Below are positions 24,381 to 33,412 of a stretch of DNA of 64,000 nucleotides, piece after piece; positions within the stretch are counted from its first letter, which is position 1, and each line of letters starts with the position of its first letter. A model generated the notes under the pieces. The model was given only the letters and a program-made list of their open reading frames with translations, ran no database searches and was not told the DNA's origin. The DNA comes from Thermoanaerobacter wiegelii Rt8.B1 (GTDB lineage Bacteria > Bacillota > Thermoanaerobacteria > Thermoanaerobacterales > Thermoanaerobacteraceae), in NCBI RefSeq assembly GCF_000147695.2, contig NC_015958.1, positions 1 through 64,000 of the forward strand, read 5' to 3'. The position numbers and the translations under genes were made by a program.

Positions 24381-24525
24381 CTTCGGGGATCGGTGAAATT
24401 CCGTACCGGCGGTATAGCCCGCGAGCCTTTTGGCAGACTCGGTGAAATTCCGAGGCCGACAGTTAAAGTCTGGATGGGAGAAGGAGAAATATTCCCCAGG
24501 GAATATGTTCTCTGGGGATTTTTTA
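24381..24525 (+). promoter_or_regulatory. FMN riboswitch (RFN element) with terminator
   Basis: All conserved RFN blocks are present: gatcggtgaaattccg, accggcggtatagcccgcgagc, a second ggtgaaattccgaggccgac and agtctggatgggagaagg. An attenuator with arms ccccag and ctgggg near 24494-24518 precedes a T-run. FMN binding should stop transcription into the rib genes. The aptamer begins only three bases after the ilvB stop, so read-through from ilvB must also pass this switch. Confidence 0.96.
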
Positions 24526-24557
24526 ACCCTGAAGGTTTAGCCTTCAGGATTTTTTAG
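24526..24557 (+). terminator. Second hairpin after the FMN riboswitch
   Basis: The arms cctgaagg and ccttcagg enclose tttag and are followed by ATTTTTTA, a second terminator-like hairpin directly after the riboswitch terminator and just before the ribD ribosome site. Confidence 0.65.
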
Positions 24558-24573
24558 TATAGGAGGGATTGAA

Positions 24574-25656
24574 TTGGAAGAATATATGAAAAGAGCTTTA
24601 ACACTGGCTGAAAAAGGATGGGGATACACAAATCCTAATCCGCTTGTGGGTGCTGTAATAGTTAAAAATGGAAAAATAATAGGAGAGGGTTATCATGAAT
24701 ATTTTGGAGGTCCCCATGCTGAAGTAAATGCATTAAAAAATGCAGTTGAAGATGTCAAAGGTTCTACTATGTTTGTAACACTTGAACCTTGCAGCCATTA
24801 TGGCAAAACACCTCCTTGTGTTGAAGAAATAATTAAATCTGGCATTAAGAGGGTATATATAGCAATGGAAGATCCAAATCCTAAAGTTAGCGGAAATGGT
24901 ATAAAAAGATTAAAAGAAGCTGGGATAGAAGTACACGTTGGGATGATGGAGAAAGACGCGAGGAAACTCAACGAAATATTTGTTAAATATATCACGACAA
25001 AATTTCCCTTTGTGATATTAAAATCTGCTATGAGTATTGATGGTAAGATTGCTTGTTATAATGGAAATTCTAAATGGATTACAAATGAGAAATCAAGAAA
25101 ATTTGCTCATAAAATAAGAGGACGTGTATCCGCCATTATGGTTGGGGTAAATACAGTAATTAATGATAACCCAATGCTTACAACAAGGTTGGAGGGGTAT
25201 AAAAATCCTGTAAGGATTATTGTGGATAGTAGAGGTAGAATTCCACTTGACTCAAATGTAATAAGAGACAAAACGGCAAAAACGATAATTGCTACAACAG
25301 AACTTATGCCAAACAATGTGAGAAAGAAGCTTGAAGATATGGATATTGAAGTTATTATATTAAAGAACGACAATAGAAAAGTACCTTTAAAAGAGCTAAT
25401 GATAAAACTTGGAGAGAGGGGGATTGATAGTGTATTGATTGAAGGTGGTGGGACATTAAATTGGTCTGCACTTAAAGAGAGAATTGTTGATAAAGTTATG
25501 TTTTTTATATCACCTAGAATAATAGGAGGTAAAAATGCTTTAACACCTGTAGAAGGTATAGGCTTTTCAAATATAGAAAATTCAATAGAATTAAAAGATG
25601 TGGAGATTGATAGAATAGATGATGATATACTAATAACAGCATATGTAAGAAAGTAG
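24574..25656 (+). CDS. ribD: Bifunctional pyrimidine deaminase/reductase RibD
   Basis: A 360-residue two-domain enzyme for steps two and three of riboflavin synthesis. The N-terminal deaminase has zinc ligands His48 and the HAE glutamate, with Cys73 and Cys82 in EPCSHYGKTPPC. The C-terminal reductase has LKSAMSIDGKIA and IEGGGTLNWSAL. The start is TTG 24574, preceded by AGGAGGG. First gene of the riboflavin operon. Confidence 0.95.
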   Translation: MEEYMKRALTLAEKGWGYTNPNPLVGAVIVKNGKIIGEGYHEYFGGPHAEVNALKNAVEDVKGSTMFVTLEPCSHYGKTPPCVEEIIKSGIKRVYIAMEDPNPKVSGNGIKRLKEAGIEVHVGMMEKDARKLNEIFVKYITTKFPFVILKSAMSIDGKIACYNGNSKWITNEKSRKFAHKIRGRVSAIMVGVNTVINDNPMLTTRLEGYKNPVRIIVDSRGRIPLDSNVIRDKTAKTIIATTELMPNNVRKKLEDMDIEVIILKNDNRKVPLKELMIKLGERGIDSVLIEGGGTLNWSALKERIVDKVMFFISPRIIGGKNALTPVEGIGFSNIENSIELKDVEIDRIDDDILITAYVRK

Positions 25657-25666
25657 GTTATGGCGT

Positions 25667-26290
25667 ATGTTTACTGGAATTATAGAGGAAACAGGAACTG
25701 TTAAAAATATTATACATGGTACTTTTACAAAAATTGTTATAAAATGTAGTAAAGTCCTTGAGGGGACAAAAATAGGTGATAGTATAGCAGTCAACGGTGT
25801 ATGTTTAACTGTTACTAATATATCAGACGAAAGTTTTGCAGCTGACGTTATGCCTGAAACCATGAGAGCAAGCAATTTAAAAGATTTAAAAACTGGAAGC
25901 ATTGTCAATCTTGAAAGAGCACTTCAAGTTGGAAGGAGAATGGGTGGGCATATCGTAACTGGTCATATAGATTGCGTTGGAAAAATCATAGACAAAAGGC
26001 AGGAAAAAAATGCTTTTATATTTAAGATAGCTATCAATAAAGAATTTACAAAATACATTGTACGTAAGGGAAGCATTGCGGTAGATGGTATAAGTTTAAC
26101 GGTTGTTGAAGATGGAGATGATTATTTTACTGTTTCAATTATTCCACATACAATGCTTAAGACGACATTGGGTTATAAAAGTGTAGGAGATAGTGTGAAT
26201 ATCGAAGTTGATATACTTTCTAAGTATGTAGAGAAACTAATAGCGCAAAAGGATATAAAAGATTTATTGAAAGAAAATGGATTTATATAG
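25667..26290 (+). CDS. ribE: Riboflavin synthase alpha subunit
   Basis: A 207-residue protein of two lumazine-binding repeats. The first opens MFTGIIEETGTVKN and the second VGGRMGG-like VGRRMGGHIVTGHIDCVGKI. It dismutates two 6,7-dimethyl-8-ribityllumazines into riboflavin and a pyrimidine. It lies 10 bases after ribD in the usual Firmicute order. Confidence 0.95.
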   Translation: MFTGIIEETGTVKNIIHGTFTKIVIKCSKVLEGTKIGDSIAVNGVCLTVTNISDESFAADVMPETMRASNLKDLKTGSIVNLERALQVGRRMGGHIVTGHIDCVGKIIDKRQEKNAFIFKIAINKEFTKYIVRKGSIAVDGISLTVVEDGDDYFTVSIIPHTMLKTTLGYKSVGDSVNIEVDILSKYVEKLIAQKDIKDLLKENGFI

Positions 26291-26327
26291 ATTTAGATGA
26301 CTTTTCTAAGTTAAGGAGGAAAGACCA

Positions 26328-27518
26328 ATGTTTGATAGGATAGAAGATGCAATAGAGGATATAAAGCAAGGAAAAATGATTATTGTTGTGGATAATGAAA
26401 ATAGGGAGAATGAAGGCGACTTAGTCATGGCAGCAGAAAAAGTTACAGGAGAACATATCAACTTTATGATAAAGTATGGACGGGGTCTTGTATGTGTTCC
26501 AATGACAGAAAAGAGACTTAATGACCTTGGCATTTACCAGATGGTTGAGAATAACACTGACCATAAAGAAACTGCTTTTACTGTATCTGTTGATTACAAA
26601 GAATGTACTACCGGTATTTCTGCATTTGAAAGAGCGCTGACGGTGAATAAATTAGTAGATGATAATTCAAAGCCAGAAGATTTTACAAAACCGGGGCATA
26701 TCTTTCCTTTAAGAGCAAAAGATGGTGGTGTCTTAGTAAGAGCAGGACATACAGAAGCAGCTGTAGACTTTGCAGTTCTTGCGGGACTCAAACCTGCTGG
26801 AGTAATATGCGAAATCATAAAAGATGATGGAAATATGGCAAGGCTGCCTGACCTTTTGGAGTTTGCAAAAAAATTTGGGTTGAGGATTATATCTATTGAA
26901 GATTTAATAGAGTACAGAATGAAAAATGAAATACTTGTGAGAAGGGTAGCACAGGCGAAACTTCCAACAAAATATGGGAATTTTGAAATTGTCGGGTATG
27001 AAGAAATATTAACAGGAAAACAGCATGTAGCTCTGATTAAAGGAGACATAAATAGGGACCCTGTACTTGTGAGGATACATTCAGAGTGCCTGACGGGGGA
27101 TATATTGGGGTCATTAAGATGTGACTGTGGTGACCAGCTTCATGCGGCAATGGAAAGAATAGGACAGGAAGGAGGAGTACTAGTCTATCTGAGACAGGAA
27201 GGAAGGGGTATAGGACTTTTAAACAAGATTAAGGCGTATCATTTGCAGGATCAAGGGTTTGATACTGTTGAAGCGAATATTAAGCTTGGTTTTCCACCTG
27301 ATTTAAGAGAATACAGCATAGCTGCCCAGATTTTGAAAGATATAGGAGTTAAAAAGATAAGGATTATGACAAATAATCCGCAAAAAATTATGGAATTATC
27401 AGACTATGGTCTTGAGGTTGTAGAAAGGATTCCTATAGAAATTTGTCCAAATTATTATAATGAAAAATATCTCAAAACAAAAAAAGAAAAAATGGGACAT
27501 CTAATTTTGGAAGTGTGA
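26328..27518 (+). CDS. ribBA: Bifunctional DHBP synthase / GTP cyclohydrolase II
   Basis: The 396-residue fusion feeds both branches of riboflavin synthesis. The N-terminal RibB part contains [18 protein letters not shown] and the acidic metal site, and [10 protein letters not shown]. The C-terminal RibA part has the zinc cysteines in [20 protein letters not shown] and [23 protein letters not shown] precedes the ATG. Both active-site sets are intact. Confidence 0.95.
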   Translation: MFDRIEDAIEDIKQGKMIIVVDNENRENEGDLVMAAEKVTGEHINFMIKYGRGLVCVPMTEKRLNDLGIYQMVENNTDHKETAFTVSVDYKECTTGISAFERALTVNKLVDDNSKPEDFTKPGHIFPLRAKDGGVLVRAGHTEAAVDFAVLAGLKPAGVICEIIKDDGNMARLPDLLEFAKKFGLRIISIEDLIEYRMKNEILVRRVAQAKLPTKYGNFEIVGYEEILTGKQHVALIKGDINRDPVLVRIHSECLTGDILGSLRCDCGDQLHAAMERIGQEGGVLVYLRQEGRGIGLLNKIKAYHLQDQGFDTVEANIKLGFPPDLREYSIAAQILKDIGVKKIRIMTNNPQKIMELSDYGLEVVERIPIEICPNYYNEKYLKTKKEKMGHLILEV

Positions 27519-27591
27519 AATGCTATGCAAAAAGTGAATTGAATGTAATTATAAGCACAGTGAAGAACACTAGTAAGGGGAGTGTATAGCT

Positions 27592-28056
27592 ATGAAAATA
27601 TACGAAGGAAAACTTACGGTAGAAGGAAAGAAATTTGGAATTGTGGTAAGCAGATTCAATGAATTTATAACGAACAAACTTCTCGAAGGAGCACTTGATG
27701 CCCTAAAAAGGCATGGTGCTTTAAATGAGGATATTGAAATTGCATGGGTACCTGGAGCATTTGAAATACCACTTATAGCTAAAAAGATGGCTGAATCTAA
27801 AAGATATAATGCAGTAATTGCACTTGGAGCAGTAATAAGAGGAGAGACACCCCATTTTGATTACGTTGCAAATGAGGTATCAAAAGGTATTGCAAAAATA
27901 TCTCTTGATACAGAAGTTCCAGTTATATTTGGCGTTCTTACCACAGATACAATTGAGCAAGCTATTGTAAGGGCGGGAACAAAAGGTGGGAATAAAGGTT
28001 TTGAGGCAGCCGTTACAGCAATAGAGATGGCAAATCTAATAGATGAAATAAAATAA
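27592..28056 (+). CDS. ribH: 6,7-dimethyl-8-ribityllumazine synthase
   Basis: A 154-residue subunit of the lumazine synthase capsid or pentamer. The conserved parts are [45 protein letters not shown] with the catalytic His, and [11 protein letters not shown]. It ends the rib operon at a terminator shared with the convergent ytvI-like gene. A 70-base spacer from ribBA shows nothing special. Confidence 0.95.
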   Translation: MKIYEGKLTVEGKKFGIVVSRFNEFITNKLLEGALDALKRHGALNEDIEIAWVPGAFEIPLIAKKMAESKRYNAVIALGAVIRGETPHFDYVANEVSKGIAKISLDTEVPVIFGVLTTDTIEQAIVRAGTKGGNKGFEAAVTAIEMANLIDEIK

Positions 28057-28080
28057 GGGCAAAATGCCCTTATTTTATTT
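28052..28080. terminator. Bidirectional terminator between ribH and the ytvI-like gene
   Basis: The arms aataagggc and gcccttatt flank AAAAT and are followed by TTATTT on the plus strand, with an A-rich stretch before the stem. It overlaps the ends of both convergent genes. Confidence 0.8.
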
Positions 28081-29139
28081 CCAAGGAGGAATAATTTCTG
28101 CTTTTTGAAGAGCTTTAAATACTACTACAAATACAGGCCCTATTACAAGCCCTAAAGCACCGAAAAGTTTTGCACCTATAAACATAGATAAAAGCGTAAC
28201 AAGAGGATGAAGTCCGATACTCTGACCTACAATCTTAGGCTCTATCATTTGTCTTACAACTACCACCAAGCCGTACAGTATTAAAAGATATATCCCTACC
28301 ATGTAGTTTTTCATTATGATGTTATAAAGCGCCCATGGTACCATGACAGCACCAGAACCAAGTACGGGCAATGCATCTACAATGGTTACAAGAAGACCCA
28401 ATAGAAATGGATAGTCAAAACCTATCATTGCAAGGCCTATGGAGACTTCCAAAAAGGTTATAAGCATTATTGTTGCTACTGCTCGCAGATAACCGAAAAA
28501 TGTCTTTAAAAGGTCTACCTGAATATTTTTTGCATGCTGTGCCCAATGAGATGGAATCTGCCTTTTTATAAAATCTAGTATAAGCTGTTTATCTTTGCTT
28601 ATAAAAAAAGTAGCAACGAGTGTTATCAAAGTCATAAAGAAAAAATTAGGCAATTTTGTTGCAAAATTCAAAAGCCATGTAGCAAGATTTTTTGCAAATA
28701 ATGATATATAGTTTAAAATTGATTGCATGTTGTTTTCAATAAGGGATGTAATATTTGGGGGTAATGTTACGTAATACATTCTTATTCTATCAACGAGATT
28801 TAAAATTATGTCATTAATAGTATTTGCATAATTTGTACTTATTTCCGCAAGAGAACTTAGTTCATATATAAGTTGTGTTATTGATATTGCAATAAGTGAT
28901 CCTATCACGCCTATTAATATCAAAAGTAAAATAAAGGATGCTAATCCTCTCGGCACCTTTAATTTTTTTTCTAAGAAATTTACACCAGGATCAATTATTA
29001 CAGCAAAAAGCAAAGCCACTACAAATGGCATTAAGAAAGGAATAATTTTAAATATGATTAAGTAAAATATAATAAAGACAGCAACAATGAGCAGTGTTTT
29101 TTTTATTATATCACCGTATCTCAATAGAAAATTATTCAC
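28075..29139 (-). CDS. ytvI: AI-2E/PerM-family permease, YtvI-like
   Basis: A 354-residue integral membrane protein with about eight hydrophobic segments: two or three near the N-terminus, then a central amphipathic stretch, then a hydrophobic C-terminal half containing the family signature region LLGLLVTIVDALPVLGSGAV and GLHPLVTLLSMFIGAKLFGALGLVIGPV. This branch is named sporulation integral membrane protein YtvI; the transported substrate is unknown. It starts at GTG 29139 behind GGAGGT. Confidence 0.85.
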   Translation of the reverse strand: MNNFLLRYGDIIKKTLLIVAVFIIFYLIIFKIIPFLMPFVVALLFAVIIDPGVNFLEKKLKVPRGLASFILLLILIGVIGSLIAISITQLIYELSSLAEISTNYANTINDIILNLVDRIRMYYVTLPPNITSLIENNMQSILNYISLFAKNLATWLLNFATKLPNFFFMTLITLVATFFISKDKQLILDFIKRQIPSHWAQHAKNIQVDLLKTFFGYLRAVATIMLITFLEVSIGLAMIGFDYPFLLGLLVTIVDALPVLGSGAVMVPWALYNIIMKNYMVGIYLLILYGLVVVVRQMIEPKIVGQSIGLHPLVTLLSMFIGAKLFGALGLVIGPVFVVVFKALQKAEIIPPWK

Positions 29140-29219
29140 CGTTTTGACCTCCTTTTTCTTTATTATAATATGAGAATTGATGAAAGTCTATCATTAAGAG
29201 TAATTATTGACTATAATAA

Positions 29220-29247
29220 AAAAATCCGCCGAAACGGATTTTTTAAA
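29220..29247. terminator. Hairpin terminator next to a small minus-strand ORF
   Basis: The arms aaaatccg and cggatttt with flanking A- and T-runs give a terminator usable on both strands. It overlaps the end of the 56-codon minus-strand ORF. Confidence 0.7.
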
Positions 29248-29413
29248 GGGCGGTTTTTATTTTTGCTATTTCTTTTGATTTTTGGGCAAGTTCGCTTCGC
29301 GTTATAATTCCTTTTTCTACTAGTAAATCTATGAGGGAAAGTAAAGCCAATAAATTTTTGTACTCTGTGTCTTTTATTTCGGCTAAATCTAGAAGATATT
29401 CTATTTCTCTCAT
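29243..29413 (-). CDS. Small hypothetical protein, 56 residues
   Basis: An uninterrupted minus-strand frame starts at ATG 29413 behind GGGAGAG and stops inside a terminator hairpin. The predicted product opens MREIEYLLDLAEIKDT and continues as a leucine-rich helical stretch (LLALLSLIDLLVEKG) and a charged lysine-rich end. I do not recognise a family. A good ribosome site, a terminator exactly at its end and codon use like its neighbours support a real gene. It lies between the divergent lepB and the ytvI-like gene. Confidence 0.6.
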   Translation of the reverse strand: MREIEYLLDLAEIKDTEYKNLLALLSLIDLLVEKGIITRSELAQKSKEIAKIKTAL

Positions 29414-29550
29414 TTTACATCTCTCCCAAATAATTCTTTAATTTTATTATTGACATATATTAGAAAAATATGCATACAAAATAAAAAAATTAGAATTTGT
29501 TTGAAGTTTATGCTATAATATCACTGTACTTTTAAGTGAGGAGAGAAAAT

Positions 29551-30081
29551 ATGGGCAAAAATGTACAAAAAGAAATATTAAGCTGGATATTTACTATAGC
29601 TCTTGCTTTTTTAATTGCAATGTTTATAAGAACTTATGTTTTTGAATTGGTAGATGTACCCACAGGTTCAATGTTAAATACTATTCAAATAAATGATAAA
29701 TTTATTGTAAACAAGTTTATATACAGGTTTGAACCTGTAAAACGAGGAGATATTGTAGTATTTCGTTTTCCTGACGACCCAAAAGTTAATTTTGTAAAAA
29801 GAGTTATTGGCATTGGTGGAGATGTAATTGAAATAAAAAATGGTCAGTTAATAAGAAATGGAAAAGTAGTTAAGGAGCCCTATATAAAAGAACCTATGAA
29901 AGGCAATTTTGGACCATATGTCGTCCCACCTGGTCATTATTTTATGTTAGGTGATAATAGAAATGAGTCTATGGATAGTAGATTTTGGCAGCACAAGTAT
30001 GTATCAAAAGACCAAATTTTGGGTAAAATAGTTTTTAGAATTTGGCCTCCTGATCGAATTGGTTCTATGTCTGGAAAATAG
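29551..30081 (+). CDS. lepB: Signal peptidase I
   Basis: A 176-residue type I leader peptidase with one N-terminal transmembrane segment (about residues 10-27) and the catalytic domain outside. The Ser-Lys dyad is Ser40 in PTGSML and Lys83 in NFVKRVIG; the later boxes GDVIEIKNGQ and MLGDNRNESMDSR are present. ATG 29551 is chosen because GAGGAGA lies five bases upstream; a GTG five codons earlier has none. Confidence 0.94.
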   Translation: MGKNVQKEILSWIFTIALAFLIAMFIRTYVFELVDVPTGSMLNTIQINDKFIVNKFIYRFEPVKRGDIVVFRFPDDPKVNFVKRVIGIGGDVIEIKNGQLIRNGKVVKEPYIKEPMKGNFGPYVVPPGHYFMLGDNRNESMDSRFWQHKYVSKDQILGKIVFRIWPPDRIGSMSGK

Positions 30082-30084
30082 TTA

Positions 30085-30113
30085 TTGAAAGTAGTGTTAT
30101 AAAGTAGTATAAT
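30085..30113 (+). promoter_or_regulatory. Promoter of the serS T-box unit
   Basis: TTGAAA (30085-30090) and TATAAT (30108-30113) are 17 bases apart, just after the lepB stop. The T-box stem I begins about 23 bases downstream. Confidence 0.7.
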
Positions 30114-30133
30114 ATTAGAAAACATAATATTGT

Positions 30134-30337
30134 CGGCAATGAAGGGACGAGTAGTAAGTATAAACTTTTAAGAGAGCTGGTGGTGGGTGCGAACCAGTAA
30201 GTTTTACTTATGAATTCCATCCCGGAGCTAAGGTGTAATGACCTTCGGGCGACCGTTAAATCATGTGGAGGGCTTACTTAAGCCAAAAGAGGGTGGCAAC
30301 ACGGCATTCCCGTCCCTTTATGGGACGGGAATTATTT
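30134..30337 (+). promoter_or_regulatory. T-box leader, serine specifier, of serS
   Basis: A canonical T-box: AGAGAGCTGGTGG in stem I, the specifier codon TCC (30216-30218) followed by the usual purine and CCCGGAGC, the antiterminator motif AGGGTGGCAACACGG (from 30290), and a terminator with arms attcccgtccc (30306-30316) and gggacgggaat (30322-30332). Uncharged tRNA-Ser(GGA) would promote read-through into serS; that tRNA gene lies at 57444 in this window. Confidence 0.94.
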
Positions 30338-30341
30338 TTAA

Positions 30342-31628
<1,287 letters not shown>

Positions 31629-31665
31629 ATATATTGTTTTCCAATATTATACTATATAAGCATAT

Positions 31666-31693
31666 TGACAATAAAGCTGGGGTATGATATACT
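31666..31693 (+). promoter_or_regulatory. Promoter of the tRNA-Ser pair
   Basis: TTGACA (31666-31671) and TATACT (31688-31693), 16 bases apart, lie 17 bases before the first tRNA-Ser. Confidence 0.65.
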
Positions 31694-31710
31694 TTATATC
31701 GTCCCAGCTG

Positions 31711-31802
<92 letters not shown>

Positions 31803-31833
31803 AAGTTAATATTTTTTTATGAGCAACTAACGT

Positions 31834-31927
31834 GGAGAAGTACCCAAGATGGTGAAGGGGCGGTCCTGCTAAGACTGTAGGTCGGGGATAACCCGGCGCG
31901 AGGGTTCGAGTCCCTCCTTCTCCGCCA
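31834..31927 (+). tRNA. tRNA-Ser (GCT)
   Basis: Acceptor GGAGAAG pairs with CTTCTCC; the CCA is encoded. The loop CTGCTAA gives anticodon GCT (31868-31870). The extended variable arm tcggggataacccggc and T-arm GGGTTCGAGTCCC confirm a serine tRNA. It lies 33 bases after the first tRNA-Ser and is probably cotranscribed. Confidence 0.97.
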
Positions 31928-31967
31928 TTTTATTATAGTGCTGCTCTATTTTTCATAGAAAAAATAC

Positions 31968-31991
31968 AAAGTAGGCTTTTGCCTACTTTTA
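31968..31991. terminator. Bidirectional terminator between the tRNA pair and the LCP gene
   Basis: The arms aaagtaggc and gcctacttt enclose TTTT, with A-rich sequence before and T-rich after. It serves the tRNA genes on the plus strand and the convergent LCP-family gene on the minus strand. Confidence 0.8.
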
Positions 31992-33206
31992 TTCTTTGTC
32001 TTTGCCTAATATAACTGTCACATCTACATTTGCATCAGGAGAGATATCGTTTTCTACATTGGTTATAAAAAGAGTTTTTGCGACTTTTTCAGCCCTTTCT
32101 TCATCTGTTCTTGCATATACATGGGAAGAAGTAAAAGTCATGCCAATGACGTTTCCGATTTTCACAACGTCAAAACCCTCATTTTTTAAAACTTCAGCGT
32201 ACTTTGTGGCAAGCCCTGGTATTCCTGCACCGTTTAACACTTCTACTTTTATGTTTTTGTTTTCTGCAAAAGATGTTGTTGAAGTATTTGAGGTTGAAAC
32301 CTCATCGCTAAAAAGTTCTTTTACTATTTCTTGAACTTTTATATTGTCTACAAAGAAATAGCTGGTATTTCCTTCATATCGGCCTTCTCCGGGAAGAGCC
32401 ATTGCATTTATAGTCGAAGGCTTGTCTTTTATAAATTGATAAGCGTATTGAGTTATCTCAGAGGCGGTTAAGTCTGTTTTCAAATATTGACTGACTGTTA
32501 TTGCTAAAGAAGGTACTTTTGGTAATATTGAGGGTTGCAGCATTTTTTTTAAGAAAGCTTCGAGAAATTGATGCTGTGCCTTTATTCTTCCAAGGTCACC
32601 GTCTACATAACCATGTCTATATCTTACAAACTGAATTGCCTTTTCTCCATCTAATACTTGCCTACCTTTTTTTAAATCTATATGAAGAGGGGGATTTGCA
32701 CTGTTGTCATCGTATTTCATGTTAAAGGGTACATCAATTTCTACTCCCCCGATTGTATCTATTATTTTTTTGAAACCTTCATAATTTAAAATTACATAAT
32801 TATCAATTTTGATACCTAATAAATCTTCTACTGCTTTTTCTAACCCTTCAATTTTTCCTTCAGAAAAGGCAGCATTTATTTTTTTCTCTTCTGGAGCGTT
32901 AAATCCTGGCCTTGGATAGTATGTATCTCTTGGAATTGATAATATATTTATTTTTTTGTTTACAGCGTCATAGTTTATTACAAAAATAGTATCTGATAAA
33001 TTGTTTTCATCACTGCCTACAAAAAGAATGTTTTTCCTTTCTATAGCTTGCTCTTTATTTTGAGACTCATTTCTACTAACGGTAGAAGTATTTTTTTCAT
33101 TTGAAGCAGGGACATGAATATTTTTATAAAATATATAAGTTCCCACACCAAGGGAAAGGACAATACCTATTATAATAAGAATTATTATTTTTAATATTCT
33201 TTTCAT
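31989..33206 (-). CDS. LytR-CpsA-Psr (LCP) family cell-wall polymer ligase
   Basis: A 405-residue membrane-anchored protein with one N-terminal transmembrane helix (about residues 5-28), a serine/threonine-rich linker, an LCP catalytic domain (FVGSDENNLSDTIFV, SIPRDTYYPRPG, FVRYRHGYVDGDLGRIKAQHQ with the pyrophosphate-binding arginines), and a C-terminal LytR_C domain (IKVEVLNGAGIPGLATKYAEVL). LCP enzymes attach teichoic-type or other glycopolymers to peptidoglycan. A strong AGGAGGA precedes the ATG. It appears to be a single-gene unit. Confidence 0.9.
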   Translation of the reverse strand: MKRILKIIILIIIGIVLSLGVGTYIFYKNIHVPASNEKNTSTVSRNESQNKEQAIERKNILFVGSDENNLSDTIFVINYDAVNKKINILSIPRDTYYPRPGFNAPEEKKINAAFSEGKIEGLEKAVEDLLGIKIDNYVILNYEGFKKIIDTIGGVEIDVPFNMKYDDNSANPPLHIDLKKGRQVLDGEKAIQFVRYRHGYVDGDLGRIKAQHQFLEAFLKKMLQPSILPKVPSLAITVSQYLKTDLTASEITQYAYQFIKDKPSTINAMALPGEGRYEGNTSYFFVDNIKVQEIVKELFSDEVSTSNTSTTSFAENKNIKVEVLNGAGIPGLATKYAEVLKNEGFDVVKIGNVIGMTFTSSHVYARTDEERAEKVAKTLFITNVENDISPDANVDVTVILGKDKE

Positions 33207-33412
33207 GGTTTTTCCTCCTATAACTACCGTACCATTATTTTGTTTATATAATGAATATATAGCATTTTAAAAATTAAAAGTCAATTAATAGAATGTTACA
33301 AGTTATTAAATATTTATTAAGTTTATTCTCCTTCTTTCTCTATTTAAAGACTACATATCAAGATTATGATATAATTAATAAAAAGAAAAGCTATGAAAAA
33401 GGGGTGCTGAGT

